DNA of 64,000 nt. It comes from Rudanella lutea DSM 19387. Its GTDB lineage: Bacteria; Bacteroidota; Bacteroidia; Cytophagales; Spirosomataceae. Shown here piece after piece: positions 35,244-44,588 of the stretch; position 1 is the first letter of the stretch, and every line of letters begins with the position of its first letter. The position numbers and the translations under genes were made by a program. The notes below the pieces were generated by a model. It ran no database searches, had not been told where the DNA came from, and saw nothing but the letters and a program-made list of their open reading frames with translations. The stretch lies in contig NZ_KB913013.1 of the NCBI RefSeq assembly GCF_000383955.1, positions 1,097,694 through 1,161,693 on the forward strand, given 5' to 3'.

Positions 35244-36194
35244 ATGAAACTGAACATTCTGATCTGGCACATTCACGGTGCCTATCTCACGGCCATTACC
35301 CAAACCGAACACAATTGGTACCTCCCCGTCCGGCCCGACCGGGCGGAGGGGTACATTGGCCGGGGAGAAGGCTCTACCCTGCCCGATTACGTGCGCGAGG
35401 TGCCCGCCGACCGGATTAAGGACCTCGACCTGAACCTGATTATCTACCAGACTCCGAAGAATTACACCATCGACAGATTCGAGATCCTGTCGGAAGCGCA
35501 GCGGCAGTTGCCGGGTATTTATCTGGAGCATAACACCCCCGAACCGCACCCGACACACACGCTGCACCCGGCCTCTGGTGACCCCGGCGTGCAACTGGTA
35601 CATGTAACGCAGTATAACCGACTCATGTGGGACAACGGGCAGGCTCCCGCACAGGTCATCGAGCACAGTGTGGCCATTGACCCCACGGTGCAGTACACCG
35701 GGCAGCGGGCCGAAGGGATTTGTGTGATCAACAACATGCAGCACCGGGGCCGGATTGCCGGGTATGACCTGTTCGAAACCCTCCGCAAACGCGTGCCCCT
35801 CACCACCGTCGGGATGGATGCCGGGGCCATTGGCGGGCTGGGCGAAATTCACTACCGCGACCTGCACCGTACGGTAGCCAACTACCGGTTTCTGTTCAGC
35901 CCGATGCGGTACAGCAGCCTGCCGTTGGCCGTGATCGAGGCCATGACCATCGGGATGCCGGTTGTGGCTCTGGCAACTACCGAGTTACCAACGGTGATCG
36001 AGAACGGGGTGCACGGGTTTGTTGCCAACGACCCCGATGTGCTGGCCGACCGGATGCAGTACCTCATTGACCACCCCGACGAGGCCATTCGAATGGGGGC
36101 CAATGCGCAACAACTGGCCCGCACCCGGTTCGGAATAGGGCGGTTTGTGCAAGACTGGAACCAACTCTTTTCCCGATTGACCGCTTCGGTGTGA
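35244..36194 (+). CDS. Family 4 glycosyltransferase
   Basis: 316 residues from the ATG at 35244 (MKLNILIWHIHGAYL). Short for GT4 but with the recognisable C-terminal half: YRFLFSPMRYSSLPLAVIEAMTIGMPVVALATTELPTVIENG, the donor-binding region with its E-x7-like spacing, then GVHGFVANDPDVLADRM. The N-terminal domain is reduced. The gap of 44 bp to the esterase suggests co-transcription. The donor and acceptor are unknown. Confidence 0.85.
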   Translation: MKLNILIWHIHGAYLTAITQTEHNWYLPVRPDRAEGYIGRGEGSTLPDYVREVPADRIKDLDLNLIIYQTPKNYTIDRFEILSEAQRQLPGIYLEHNTPEPHPTHTLHPASGDPGVQLVHVTQYNRLMWDNGQAPAQVIEHSVAIDPTVQYTGQRAEGICVINNMQHRGRIAGYDLFETLRKRVPLTTVGMDAGAIGGLGEIHYRDLHRTVANYRFLFSPMRYSSLPLAVIEAMTIGMPVVALATTELPTVIENGVHGFVANDPDVLADRMQYLIDHPDEAIRMGANAQQLARTRFGIGRFVQDWNQLFSRLTASV

Positions 36195-36213
36195 ACCGAG
36201 ACTGTAAATAGAC

Positions 36214-36221
36214 CATATTTG
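36214..36221 (+). promoter_or_regulatory. -7-like box CATATTTG abutting the VOC start codon
   Basis: One mismatch to TAnnTTTG. It is followed by CCCT and ATG, the same spacing as at corA (TTTGCCCTATG in both), which suggests a leaderless transcript. Confidence 0.4.
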
Positions 36222-36225
36222 CCCT

Positions 36226-36618
36226 ATGAGCATTGAACACATAGCCATTTGGGTGCGCGACCTTGAGGGAATGCGGGCGTTCTACCAGACGTATTTCGGA
36301 GCGGTTCCCAACGACAAATACACCAACGCCCGCAAAGGGTTTTCGTCGTACTTTCTGTCGTTTCCCGACGGTGGGCCGCGGCTCGAACTGATGCAGATGC
36401 CGGGCATTCCCGACTCGCAAAACGACCCGCTGGTGCAGTTTACGGGTCTGATTCACTTGGCCATCTCGGTCGGGAGCGAGGCCGACGTGGATGCCCTCAC
36501 CGAGCGGCTCCGGGCCGATGGGTACACCATTGCGGGTGAACCCCGGCGCACCGGCGACGGCTACTACGAAAGCGTAGTGCTCGACCCCGAACTAAACCGG
36601 CTTGAAATAACGGCCTGA
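36226..36618 (+). CDS. VOC-superfamily protein (glyoxalase/bleomycin-resistance-like)
   Basis: 130 residues, one complete VOC domain: IEHIAIWVRDLEGMRAFYQTYFG, PRLELMQMP, then the second beta-alpha unit IHLAISVGSEADVDALTERL and DGYYESVVLDPELNRLEIT. The metal ligand positions (His5-type at the start, Glu in LELMQ, His in IHLA, final Glu in LEIT) are present, so a metal site is likely. The reaction could be glyoxalase-like or another isomerase/dioxygenase; unknown. Confidence 0.9.
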   Translation: MSIEHIAIWVRDLEGMRAFYQTYFGAVPNDKYTNARKGFSSYFLSFPDGGPRLELMQMPGIPDSQNDPLVQFTGLIHLAISVGSEADVDALTERLRADGYTIAGEPRRTGDGYYESVVLDPELNRLEITA

Positions 36619-36761
36619 GTCCGAACGAAAACGCTCACACCAGCCCCTAATTGCGCCTGTTTTAACGTGAATTATGGAAAATGGCAGACCGGTCAGCTGG
36701 CGTCAGCTTTTACTTATAAACGAATTGCTTTAGAAAACTTTGTCTATAGCTCACCTTATTT

Positions 36762-36802
36762 TAGCGTAAAAAAGGCCCTGAGAGAGGGCCTTTTTTACGC
36801 TA
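36762..36802. terminator. 18-bp perfect hairpin, bidirectional terminator
   Basis: tagcgtaaaaaaggccct at 36762-36779 pairs exactly with 36785-36802 around the 5-nt loop gagag. The A6 and T6 tracts inside the stem give terminator-like T runs on both strands. Confidence 0.85.
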
Positions 36803-36810
36803 CTAAGGCT

Positions 36811-36854
36811 ATAGGGTAAACCCTAAGTTTTCGGAAAATTGGGGTTTACCCTAT
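36811..36854. promoter_or_regulatory. 13-bp inverted repeat upstream of the two-component genes
   Basis: atagggtaaaccc at 36811-36823 is mirrored exactly at 36842-36854, with a smaller AT-rich stem (gttttc with gaaaat) between. It lies about 200 bp before the response regulator; it could be an operator or a second terminator. Confidence 0.5.
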
Positions 36855-37060
36855 TCCCCCGACCGCCCTTTCCGTCCTAATTTTGCTTAACAAAGTTCAA
36901 TAAAAGAGCCCCGAATAGGTAAAACTATTGGGCCTCAGTTGAACAAGAGAGCATACGTCCTGAACGTTAACTAATTTTGGGGTTTAGTTACCCAAAACCT
37001 TTAACCACCATTGATCAAATCCGCCTGCCGGACCCCATCAGTGGGTAATTAATCGAATTC

Positions 37061-37708
37061 ATGATACGGGTGTTGATCGCCGACGATCATAATGTGTTTG
37101 TCGAAGGGATTGAGTCGCTGTTGTCGGGCTCGTCGGAGATTGCCGTGACCCAACGTTGCTTCACCGTAGCGTCGGCGCTCGCATCATTGCAGGCGAACCC
37201 AGTTGATGTCGTGTTGCTCGATATTTCGTTTCCGCACATCGACGATGGCCTTGGGCTTTGCGAACAGATTAATCGACTATATCCACACATAAAAGTGATT
37301 GCCCTAACCATGCACGACGACGCCAGCCTGATTAAGCGGGTGGTGAAAAAAGGCGTGAAGGGGTACCTGTTGAAAAACACCACAAAAACCGAATTGCTTC
37401 AGGCTATTCTGACGGTACACGGCGAGAAACAGTATTTCAACGAAACCATAACCCATATACTTCTTAACGATGAGCCACGGAGCCGAAAGGCTACGTCGGG
37501 GGCGGGGTTGCGACCCAACCTGACCCCGCGCGAGTCGGAGGTGCTGGCCCTGATTGCACAGGGCCTCACCACCCAGCAAATGGCTAATCAGCTGTTTGTC
37601 AGCTCCAAGGCCGTCGAATTTCACCGCAGCAGCCTCCTGATGAAGTTCGGCGTACCCAATACGGCCCTGCTCATCAAGAACGCCATGGAAATGCAGTACA
37701 TTGATTAA
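37061..37708 (+). CDS. NarL/LuxR-type response regulator
   Basis: 215 residues. The receiver domain (1-120) has the acidic pair DD (8-9), phospho-acceptor Asp54 in VVLLDISFP, and Lys in KGYLLKN. The output domain (about 148-210) is a LuxR helix-turn-helix: LTPRESEVLALIAQGLTTQQ and LFVSSKAVEFHRSSLLMKFG. The histidine kinase follows 8 bp later, a cognate pair. As the next gene beyond the pair is susC, it may control the polysaccharide locus, though most such loci use hybrid or sigma/anti-sigma regulators. Confidence 0.94.
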   Translation: MIRVLIADDHNVFVEGIESLLSGSSEIAVTQRCFTVASALASLQANPVDVVLLDISFPHIDDGLGLCEQINRLYPHIKVIALTMHDDASLIKRVVKKGVKGYLLKNTTKTELLQAILTVHGEKQYFNETITHILLNDEPRSRKATSGAGLRPNLTPRESEVLALIAQGLTTQQMANQLFVSSKAVEFHRSSLLMKFGVPNTALLIKNAMEMQYID

Positions 37709-37716
37709 CCGACAAC

Positions 37717-39459
37717 ATGGATAGGGTTCTCTGGCTTTATCTGGGTCTGATGCTGAGCGCCGGTCAGGCACTCGGCCGGGCCGACTCGGTCCGCATCGAT
37801 AGTGTCAAGAGAGCGATAAACCGGTTTCTGGGCGATAAACAGTATGCCAGGGCGGCTCAGTCGTACGAGCAGCTGGGGTACCTCTATCACCAACAGTTTG
37901 GTTACAACAAGTACACCATGGATGCCTATTTCAACGGACTCAAATACTACAGTCTGGCGGGCGACTCGCTGGGGTACTACCAACAGCATCTGGTGATTGG
38001 CGACTACTACACGCACGACTACTTTATGCAGTCGTCGGCAGAGAAATACCTGACCAAGGCGCTCCAATACTTCAGGCGCGTCCGAAACCTGCCCAAAATC
38101 ATCGAATGCCGGCTGGGGCTGGCCAACATCGACCAGAAAAAAGTACCGATTCCGGCCGGGCTGGCCACCCGGCTGCGCGAGGTAGAGCAACTGAGTGCCG
38201 CCAACAAACAGACGTACTTTCAGGCGTTTGCGCAGAATCTGTTGGCCAACACGTATTCGCAACTCAAAAAGCCCGACTCGGCGCAGTACTATGCCAGCCG
38301 GAGCCTGATTCTGGCTAAGCAATTGAATATCAACTGGCTCATTGCGCTCAATCATTTTTACCTCGGCATTGTCGAACAGTTTAAGAACAACCCGCAGGCG
38401 GCTCTGAAAGCCTACGAGCAAAGCGTAACCCTGGCCCGGTCGGAAAATAACGTCGGGATGCTCCGCGAACTGGCCAAGCACTCGGCCACCAGCTATTCGA
38501 GCATGGGCAACTACAAGCAGGCCTACGAGGCCTCGCTGCGGGCGCTCGACTTTGCCGATGAGTTTTACCTTTCGGAGCAAACCAAAAGCATTCGGTTACA
38601 GGAGCTGGACAGTCAGATCAAAACCCTTGAAATTGAAAAACAGCTGGTTGAACAGCAAAGTGCACATCAGCGACTACTCAACACAACCTTGGCCATTATT
38701 CTGATCATTAGCGTTTTGGGGGTAGTAGCCCTGATCTTTCTGCGCCGTCAGCAGAAACTGATTGCCCACCAGCAGTCGGTAATTGCCCAGCAGCAGATCC
38801 GGCAACTCGAACTGAAATCGCTGCGGGCCATGATTGAGGGGCAGGAAGGCGAACGGAGCCGGATTGCCCGCGATTTGCACGACGGCCTGGGCATTCAGCT
38901 CTCGCGCATCAAACTCTTTGTCGAAGCGCATCAGGAGCAGTTACCCAACTCGGTTAAAGAGCCGCTCAACCAGTTTCTCGACGAAGCCTGTACCGAAACC
39001 CGGCTGGTATCGAGCAACTTACGACCCTACACGCTCACCACGTTTGGGCTTATTCCGGCCCTCGAAGACCTGGTCCAAAAGCTTAATCTGGTCAACGAAA
39101 CGCGGCTTATTCTGGAGCATTACGGCGAGCTACCCCCGCTGGGCGACGAGGCTTCGGTGATGCTGTACCGGGTGGTGCAGGAGTTGCTCAACAACGCCCT
39201 GAAACACGCACAGGCTGGGCAAATTACGGTTCAGATTATGGCCAACGACGAAACCCTGCTGATTAGCGTCGACGACGACGGGCGGGGGGCCGAGTTTCCG
39301 GAAGTTCCGACCCGGGGCAACGGTATCACTAATATCAAGTCGCGCATTAACTACCTCGGCGGGCAGGTCATGTGGCAGAGCGAACCGCAACGGGGCACCT
39401 CGGTCATGATTTCGCTGCCCATACCCCGGCTTCTAAAAACCGAATCCATACCCGAGTAA
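37717..39459 (+). CDS. Sensor histidine kinase with periplasmic TPR domain
   Basis: 580 residues. A signal-like N-terminus (MDRVLWLYLGLMLSAGQALG) leads into tetratricopeptide-type helices (about 30-310: ARAAQSYEQLGYLYHQ, SAQYYASRSLILAKQ, NYKQAYEASLRAL), one membrane helix (TLAIILIISVLGVVALIFL), a coiled coil rich in Gln, the HisKA_3 dimerisation domain with phospho-acceptor His388 in IARDLHDGLG, and the ATPase domain with VVQELLNNALKHA and DDDGRGAEF. It phosphorylates the adjacent response regulator. The ligand sensed is unknown. Confidence 0.93.
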   Translation: MDRVLWLYLGLMLSAGQALGRADSVRIDSVKRAINRFLGDKQYARAAQSYEQLGYLYHQQFGYNKYTMDAYFNGLKYYSLAGDSLGYYQQHLVIGDYYTHDYFMQSSAEKYLTKALQYFRRVRNLPKIIECRLGLANIDQKKVPIPAGLATRLREVEQLSAANKQTYFQAFAQNLLANTYSQLKKPDSAQYYASRSLILAKQLNINWLIALNHFYLGIVEQFKNNPQAALKAYEQSVTLARSENNVGMLRELAKHSATSYSSMGNYKQAYEASLRALDFADEFYLSEQTKSIRLQELDSQIKTLEIEKQLVEQQSAHQRLLNTTLAIILIISVLGVVALIFLRRQQKLIAHQQSVIAQQQIRQLELKSLRAMIEGQEGERSRIARDLHDGLGIQLSRIKLFVEAHQEQLPNSVKEPLNQFLDEACTETRLVSSNLRPYTLTTFGLIPALEDLVQKLNLVNETRLILEHYGELPPLGDEASVMLYRVVQELLNNALKHAQAGQITVQIMANDETLLISVDDDGRGAEFPEVPTRGNGITNIKSRINYLGGQVMWQSEPQRGTSVMISLPIPRLLKTESIPE

Positions 39460-39550
39460 ATCAACCGGCCCCCGGCGGTAGGCGGGGCTCATACACACCA
39501 AATTATCTACTACCCCTATCACCTTACTATTTCAAACACAATTACCACTC

Positions 39551-42500
39551 ATGAAGAAACATGTGCTTACGGGTACCGTTCTGTTGAGCTGTTGGCTGAC
39601 GGCCTACGCGCAGGAACGTCCATCAGCCCGGGCCGCCCTCGATCCGAATCGGGCGGCACTGGCCACCACCAAAGCGGTGAACCCGGCCAAACGCAATGCA
39701 CCGGCCGACGTGCAGGCGCTCATACGGGGTACCGTATCCGACGAAAAAGGCGTTGGCCTACCCGGCTCAACCGTGTCGGTAAAAGGAACGCAGATCGGAA
39801 CAACCACCGACGTAAACGGGGCTTTCTCGATCAACATGCCCGAGGGGGCCAAGGTATTGGTGTTCTCCTTTATCGGTATGAAAACCCAGGAGGTGGAAGT
39901 CGGTAGCCGCACCACCCTCAACATCACGCTCCAAACCGGCGATCAGTCGCTGGACGAGGTGGTGGTCATCGGCTACGGTACGGCCAAACGCTCGGACGTG
40001 ACTTCGTCGATCACAACGATCAAAGCCACCGAGCTGAAAGATATTCCGGCCGCTGGTATCGATCAGTTGTTGCAGGGCAAAGCCGCCGGGGTAACCGTTA
40101 CGAGCAACGGCGGGCAGCCGGGCGGTGGCGTATCGGTGAAGGTACGCGGGGTTACCTCGATCAACAGCAACGACCCGCTGTTTGTGATTGATGGCGTGCC
40201 GTTTGTGGGCGGCAACACCTCCTCAAGCTCTGGCTATGCCGGGCTGGGCGGCAGCGATGGGCAGACCGGCAACTCGGTGATGGCCATGCTCAACCCCAAC
40301 GATATTGAGAGCATCGACGTACTGAAAGATGCCTCGGCTCAGGCCATTTATGGGTCGCAGGCGGCCAATGGGGTGATTCTCGTGACCACCAAAAAAGGCA
40401 AGCAGGGCGAGGGAAAAATCAACTACGAAATGTACACGGGGGTGTCGGAAGTGGCCAAACGGCTCGACCTGATGAACCTGCGCGACTTTGCCCGGTACCA
40501 GAACGAGGTTTTGCCGATTATTGGCAACCCCGTGGCCGACGAGTTTCGGAACCCCGACCTGCTCGGCGAGGGTACCGACTGGCAGGAGGCCATGTTTCAA
40601 CGCGGCAAAATCAACAACCACCAACTGAGTTTTTCGGGTGGGCAGAACAAAACGACCTACTACCTCTCGCTCAACTATTTCGACAACAAGGGGATTCTGC
40701 TCGGTTCTGATTTCAAGCGGTACGCGTCGCGGTTTAGCCTCGACAGCCAACTCAAAAGTTGGGCCAAGGTGGGAATCAGCGCCAACGTGTCGCGCAGTAT
40801 CCAGAACGTGTCATTGGCCGATGCCGCCGAAGGAACCATCTGGTGGGGAGCCTCAACAAGCCCACTCACGCCCGTGAAGAACCTCGACGGCAGCTGGGGC
40901 GGTGGCCAAACCGTGGGCGGGGTGCAGTACTTCGGGGCCAACCTTGTAGGCAACAGTCAGTTCCGGGGCAACACCAAAACCACCAACAACATTTTTGGTA
41001 GCCTCTACGCCGAGCTGCAAATCCTGAAAGACCTCTCGCTGCGCAACGAGCTTTCGTACTCACTCGGGCAGGACAACAACGTGGCTTTCCAGAAGGCCGG
41101 CAACGTAGGCAGCACCTCATTTCGGAGCAAACTGATCGACTCGCGGTCCGACAGCTACTACTGGTCGCTTACCAACTACCTGACCTACAACAAGTACGTG
41201 GGCAAACACGGTATTCAGGCAACGGTGGGGCATCAGGCGCAGAACTCGTACTACCAGGGCATTTCGGGCACCAAGGTCGACTTGCAGGCCAACATTTTTG
41301 ATCTCAACACGGGCAGTGCCGACCAAACCACCTGGGGTCTGAGCGGTGGCAAAGGGCAGTGGGCCATGGAGTCGTGGTTTGCCCGCGCCAACTATACCTA
41401 CGGCGATAAGTACTCGATTTCGGCCAGTTTCCGGGCCGACGGCTCGTCGAACTTCGGCCCAAACAACCGGTGGGGGTATTTCCCCGGCGTATCGGTGGGC
41501 TGGACGCTCTCGAACGAAGAGTTTATGAAAGGCGCAATTGCCAACGTGCTGAGCTATGCCAAAGTGCGGGCGGGCTACGGCGCTGTGGGGAATCAGAACT
41601 TCCCCGGTGGGGCACCCAACCCGGCCTATGTGGGTGCGGTGCAGTTTTTCTCAGGCCCGGTGGGCTTCGGTTCGTCGAACATGATCAATGGCATTCCGAA
41701 CCCCAACCTCAAGTGGGAGTCGGTGAAAACCACCAACGTCGGGGTTGACCTCGGTTTCCTCAACGGCCGCATCGATGCTACGGTCGACGTGTACAAGAAA
41801 GTAACGTCGGACATGATTATCTTCCTGACCGGCCCCAACCTCATCGGGGTGGGCGATCAGTGGGACGACCTGAAAGCTCCGCTGGGCAACGCCGGCCGCA
41901 TGACCAACACCGGTATTGATATTGGCCTGACTACCACCAACATCAAAAAAGGCAACTTCAGCTGGAAGACCAACGGCGTGCTGACCCAGTTTACGAACCG
42001 CTACGAGAAAGCAGCCTCGGCGGCATCGGCCCTCGACGGCAAGATTTACTACAACAACTACCTCGTTACGCACACCACGCCGGGCCGGCCGGTGGGCTCG
42101 TTCTGGGGGCTGGTAACCGACGGGCTGTTCCGCACGCAGGAGGAGCTGAACGCGGGCCTGCCGCAGTTTGGGTACAAGGTGAATCCGACCGAAACCTGGC
42201 TCGGCGACATCCGGTTCCGCGACATCAACGGCGACAAAAAGATCGACGCGCAGGACTACACCTACATTGGCAGCCCACTACCCAAGTTTACCTGGGGTCT
42301 GACCAACTCGGTCAACTACGGCGACTTCGACTTCTCTTTGTTTCTGCAAGGCAGTCAGGGGGCCAAGGCGTTTAACTTTTTGCGCTGGCAGCTGGAAGGG
42401 CTGAGCAATGCGTACACCAATCAGCTCAAGACTGTAAACGACCGCTATACGGCCGACAACACCGACGGAGCCCTACCCCGGTTTACGAACACGAACAAAA

Positions 42501-42781
42501 ACAACACGGCTATGTCGGACCGGTACGTGGAAGATGCCTCCTACGCCCGGATTCAGAACATCACGATTGGCTACCGCTTGCCCCGCACGGTACTCAACCG
42601 GGTGAAGGTGGCCAACGTACGGGTGTACGGTTCGATCCAGAACCTGAAAACCTTCACGAAGTACTCAGGCTACGACCCTGAAATCGGCGCGTTCAACAAC
42701 AGCATCAAGCTCATGAACGTCGACGCAGGCCACTACCCGAACCCACGCACGTTTACCGTCGGCGCGAATCTTCAATTCTAA
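39551..42781 (+). CDS. SusC/RagA-type TonB-dependent outer-membrane transporter
   Basis: 1076 residues. Signal peptide (to about YAQE), then a CarboxypepD_reg-like domain (IRGTVSDEKGVGLPGSTVSV..., DVNGAFSINMPEG), the SusC-specific LDEVVVIGYGTAKRSDVT before the plug, the plug (LLQGKAAGVTV, NDIESIDVLKDASAQAIYGS) and a C-terminal barrel ending in FTVGANLQF. It imports oligosaccharides captured by the SusD lipoprotein encoded next. First gene of the mannan-type locus, 91 bp after the kinase. Confidence 0.97.
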   Translation: MKKHVLTGTVLLSCWLTAYAQERPSARAALDPNRAALATTKAVNPAKRNAPADVQALIRGTVSDEKGVGLPGSTVSVKGTQIGTTTDVNGAFSINMPEGAKVLVFSFIGMKTQEVEVGSRTTLNITLQTGDQSLDEVVVIGYGTAKRSDVTSSITTIKATELKDIPAAGIDQLLQGKAAGVTVTSNGGQPGGGVSVKVRGVTSINSNDPLFVIDGVPFVGGNTSSSSGYAGLGGSDGQTGNSVMAMLNPNDIESIDVLKDASAQAIYGSQAANGVILVTTKKGKQGEGKINYEMYTGVSEVAKRLDLMNLRDFARYQNEVLPIIGNPVADEFRNPDLLGEGTDWQEAMFQRGKINNHQLSFSGGQNKTTYYLSLNYFDNKGILLGSDFKRYASRFSLDSQLKSWAKVGISANVSRSIQNVSLADAAEGTIWWGASTSPLTPVKNLDGSWGGGQTVGGVQYFGANLVGNSQFRGNTKTTNNIFGSLYAELQILKDLSLRNELSYSLGQDNNVAFQKAGNVGSTSFRSKLIDSRSDSYYWSLTNYLTYNKYVGKHGIQATVGHQAQNSYYQGISGTKVDLQANIFDLNTGSADQTTWGLSGGKGQWAMESWFARANYTYGDKYSISASFRADGSSNFGPNNRWGYFPGVSVGWTLSNEEFMKGAIANVLSYAKVRAGYGAVGNQNFPGGAPNPAYVGAVQFFSGPVGFGSSNMINGIPNPNLKWESVKTTNVGVDLGFLNGRIDATVDVYKKVTSDMIIFLTGPNLIGVGDQWDDLKAPLGNAGRMTNTGIDIGLTTTNIKKGNFSWKTNGVLTQFTNRYEKAASAASALDGKIYYNNYLVTHTTPGRPVGSFWGLVTDGLFRTQEELNAGLPQFGYKVNPTETWLGDIRFRDINGDKKIDAQDYTYIGSPLPKFTWGLTNSVNYGDFDFSLFLQGSQGAKAFNFLRWQLEGLSNAYTNQLKTVNDRYTADNTDGALPRFTNTNKNNTAMSDRYVEDASYARIQNITIGYRLPRTVLNRVKVANVRVYGSIQNLKTFTKYSGYDPEIGAFNNSIKLMNVDAGHYPNPRTFTVGANLQF

Positions 42782-42789
42782 AATGATGA

Positions 42790-42887
42790 GTTGTTACGCA
42801 GAGATACACAGAGAAAAGCGAGGTACGCTGAGAAGTACATGTACCTCTGTGAATCTCCTCTTACTCTGCGCATCTCTGCGTAACAAC
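42790..42887. repeat. Inverted repeat of CGCAGAGAT words between susC and susD
   Basis: 16-bp perfect outer arms, gttgttacgcagagat at 42790-42805 and its complement at 42872-42887, continuing inward as imperfect CAGAGA/CTCTGT words to a centre near 42838. It starts 8 bp after the susC stop and lies inside a gene pair that must be co-expressed. Confidence 0.88.
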
Positions 42888-42908
42888 CTCTTTCACTCAT
42901 TAAATATC

Positions 42909-44480
42909 ATGAAACGAAACTTCATATACGCTGCCCTTCTGGCCCCGGCTCTGCTGCTGGCTGGCTGCAAGGAAAGCTTCATAGAGCGGCCCTCGCTGTC
43001 GGGCACAACTACTGGCAACTATTACAACAATGCCGACGAAGTGCGGGCGGCTACCAGCACCCTGTACAGCGGCCTGCCCTGGCGCAACTACGAAAGCCGG
43101 GCGCAGGACGCCATCGGCGACGTACTGGCCGGTAACATGTTTACCTACACCGACACCGAGTATCTGAACTTTACGATCTCGTCGGCATCCGAACGCATTG
43201 GCGCGTCGTGGGGCGCTTTTTACAAGATCATCGGCTACGCCAACGTGATGATCAAAACGTTCGAGGAAAAGAAAGCCGCCGGGGGAGGTGCCGCCTACCT
43301 CGACCCGGCCATTGCCGAGTGCCGTTTTATCCGGGGGCTGGTATATTTCTACATCGCCCGCACCTGGGGGGCCGCCCCGATCATCACCGATCCGGGTGCA
43401 ACCGCCCTATCTGGTGACTTCAACATTCCCCGGTATTTCCAGAAAGACGTACTTCGGTTTGCGCTGGAAGACTTGCAGGCCGCTGAGAAAGGACTGCCTG
43501 AGTCGGACGTACCGGGCCGGGTGACGAAGTATGCCGCCAAAGGGCTGATGGCCAAGCTGTACCTGTACCAGAAAGACTACGCCAACGCCAAAACCAAAGC
43601 CGAGGAGGTAATCAACGCTGGCAAATACACGCTTGTGAGCGACTACAACGGCATGTTTACCAAGGCAAGCATGAACAACAATGCCGAGTCGATCTTCTCG
43701 ATTCAGCATCAGTTTGCGCAAGACCCCTGGGGTACGGGCAACATCAAAAACCCCGACCGGGGTGCGGGTGCCCTGCGTACGTCCGAAGCCGACGCCTGGG
43801 AAATGTACGTACCCTCGCTCGACATGCTGAAAGAGTACGAGTTTGGCGACCTGCGTCGGCGATGGTCGGTGATGGAACACGGCTGGACCAACCCCAGCTG
43901 GAAACCGCAACGCGCCAACGCGCCGAAATACAACGCCTTTATGGCCAACGGTTTCCGGTACGACACCCTCCAGCCGGTTGAAGAAGGCGGCAGCCTGAGC
44001 CCTACCCGCTCGAACATCCTGAAATACTTTGCCGGGCCAGGCAAGAGCTTCGGCGGGGAGCCGGTGCTGGGACAAAACTCAGGCAACAACGTGGTGTTGC
44101 TGCGTTATGCCGATATTCTGCTCATTTATGCCGAGGCTATTCTGGCCGGGCAGGCTTCCACCTCCGACGCCAAAGCCCTCGACGCCCTCAATCAGGTACG
44201 GAAACGGGCGGGTCTGAACCCCAAAACCTCGATTACCAACGACGATATTCTGCACGAGCGCCGGGTCGAGTTTGCGTTTGAGGGCGATTACTGGTACGAT
44301 ATTCAGCGGCAGGGCTTTGCCAAAGCCAAGGCGATCATCGAGAAGCAGAACCGGGGTACCGTCACCGGGGCGGTGTACCTGACCAACTTCACCGAAGACA
44401 AGATGTATCTGCCCATTCCGGCCGGCGAAATTGTGCAGGCCCCCGCGTTGGGCAAAGACCCTGTTCCGTATTACAAGTAA
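42909..44480 (+). CDS. SusD/RagB-type glycan-binding lipoprotein
   Basis: 523 residues from the ATG at 42909; the lipobox LLAGC follows a signal peptide (MKRNFIYAALLAPALLLAGC), so it is lipidated and surface-exposed. The TPR-like half has GNYYNNADEVRAATSTLYSG and ECRFIRGLVYFYI; the C-terminal SusD domain has LLRYADILLIYAEAIL, ALDALNQVRKRAGL, ILHERRVEFAFEGDYWYDI and YLPIPAGEI. It caps the SusC barrel and binds the glycan. The frame open upstream runs through the repeat and is not coding. Confidence 0.96.
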   Translation: MKRNFIYAALLAPALLLAGCKESFIERPSLSGTTTGNYYNNADEVRAATSTLYSGLPWRNYESRAQDAIGDVLAGNMFTYTDTEYLNFTISSASERIGASWGAFYKIIGYANVMIKTFEEKKAAGGGAAYLDPAIAECRFIRGLVYFYIARTWGAAPIITDPGATALSGDFNIPRYFQKDVLRFALEDLQAAEKGLPESDVPGRVTKYAAKGLMAKLYLYQKDYANAKTKAEEVINAGKYTLVSDYNGMFTKASMNNNAESIFSIQHQFAQDPWGTGNIKNPDRGAGALRTSEADAWEMYVPSLDMLKEYEFGDLRRRWSVMEHGWTNPSWKPQRANAPKYNAFMANGFRYDTLQPVEEGGSLSPTRSNILKYFAGPGKSFGGEPVLGQNSGNNVVLLRYADILLIYAEAILAGQASTSDAKALDALNQVRKRAGLNPKTSITNDDILHERRVEFAFEGDYWYDIQRQGFAKAKAIIEKQNRGTVTGAVYLTNFTEDKMYLPIPAGEIVQAPALGKDPVPYYK

Positions 44481-44482
44481 TG

Positions 44483-44575
44483 GATTGGAACACGGATCGG
44501 CCGGATATAACGGAGTAGACCGATTTGAAGCAAGCCGTTTTCATCCATTCAATCCGCCCAATCTGTGTTCCCGTT
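44483..44575. repeat. Imperfect inverted repeat of AACACGGAT/CGGAT words
   Basis: Left arm about 44483-44515 (ggattggaacacggat, then cggat words) and right arm about 44541-44575 (ends aatctgtgttccc). It begins 2 bp after the SusD stop, between SusD and the surface lipoprotein. Confidence 0.7.
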
Positions 44576-44588
44576 AAAAAAGCAAACC

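Larger units (their letters stand above)
36619..37060. other. 442-bp intergenic region with two hairpins
   Basis: Contains the terminator-like hairpin 36762-36802 and a second hairpin 36811-36854, then about 200 bp leading to the response regulator. No -7 box matching TAnnTTTG was found near 37061, and no open frame is credible. Confidence 0.6.

Noticed and set aside
42783-42908. N-terminal extension of the mannan-locus SusD
   Set aside because: It is a translation of the CGCAGAG inverted repeat; the lipoprotein signal starts at 42909.
44571-44588. Start of the surface glycan-binding protein at 44565
   Set aside because: The lipoprotein signal begins at the ATG at 44589; the eight preceding codons fall in the inverted repeat.
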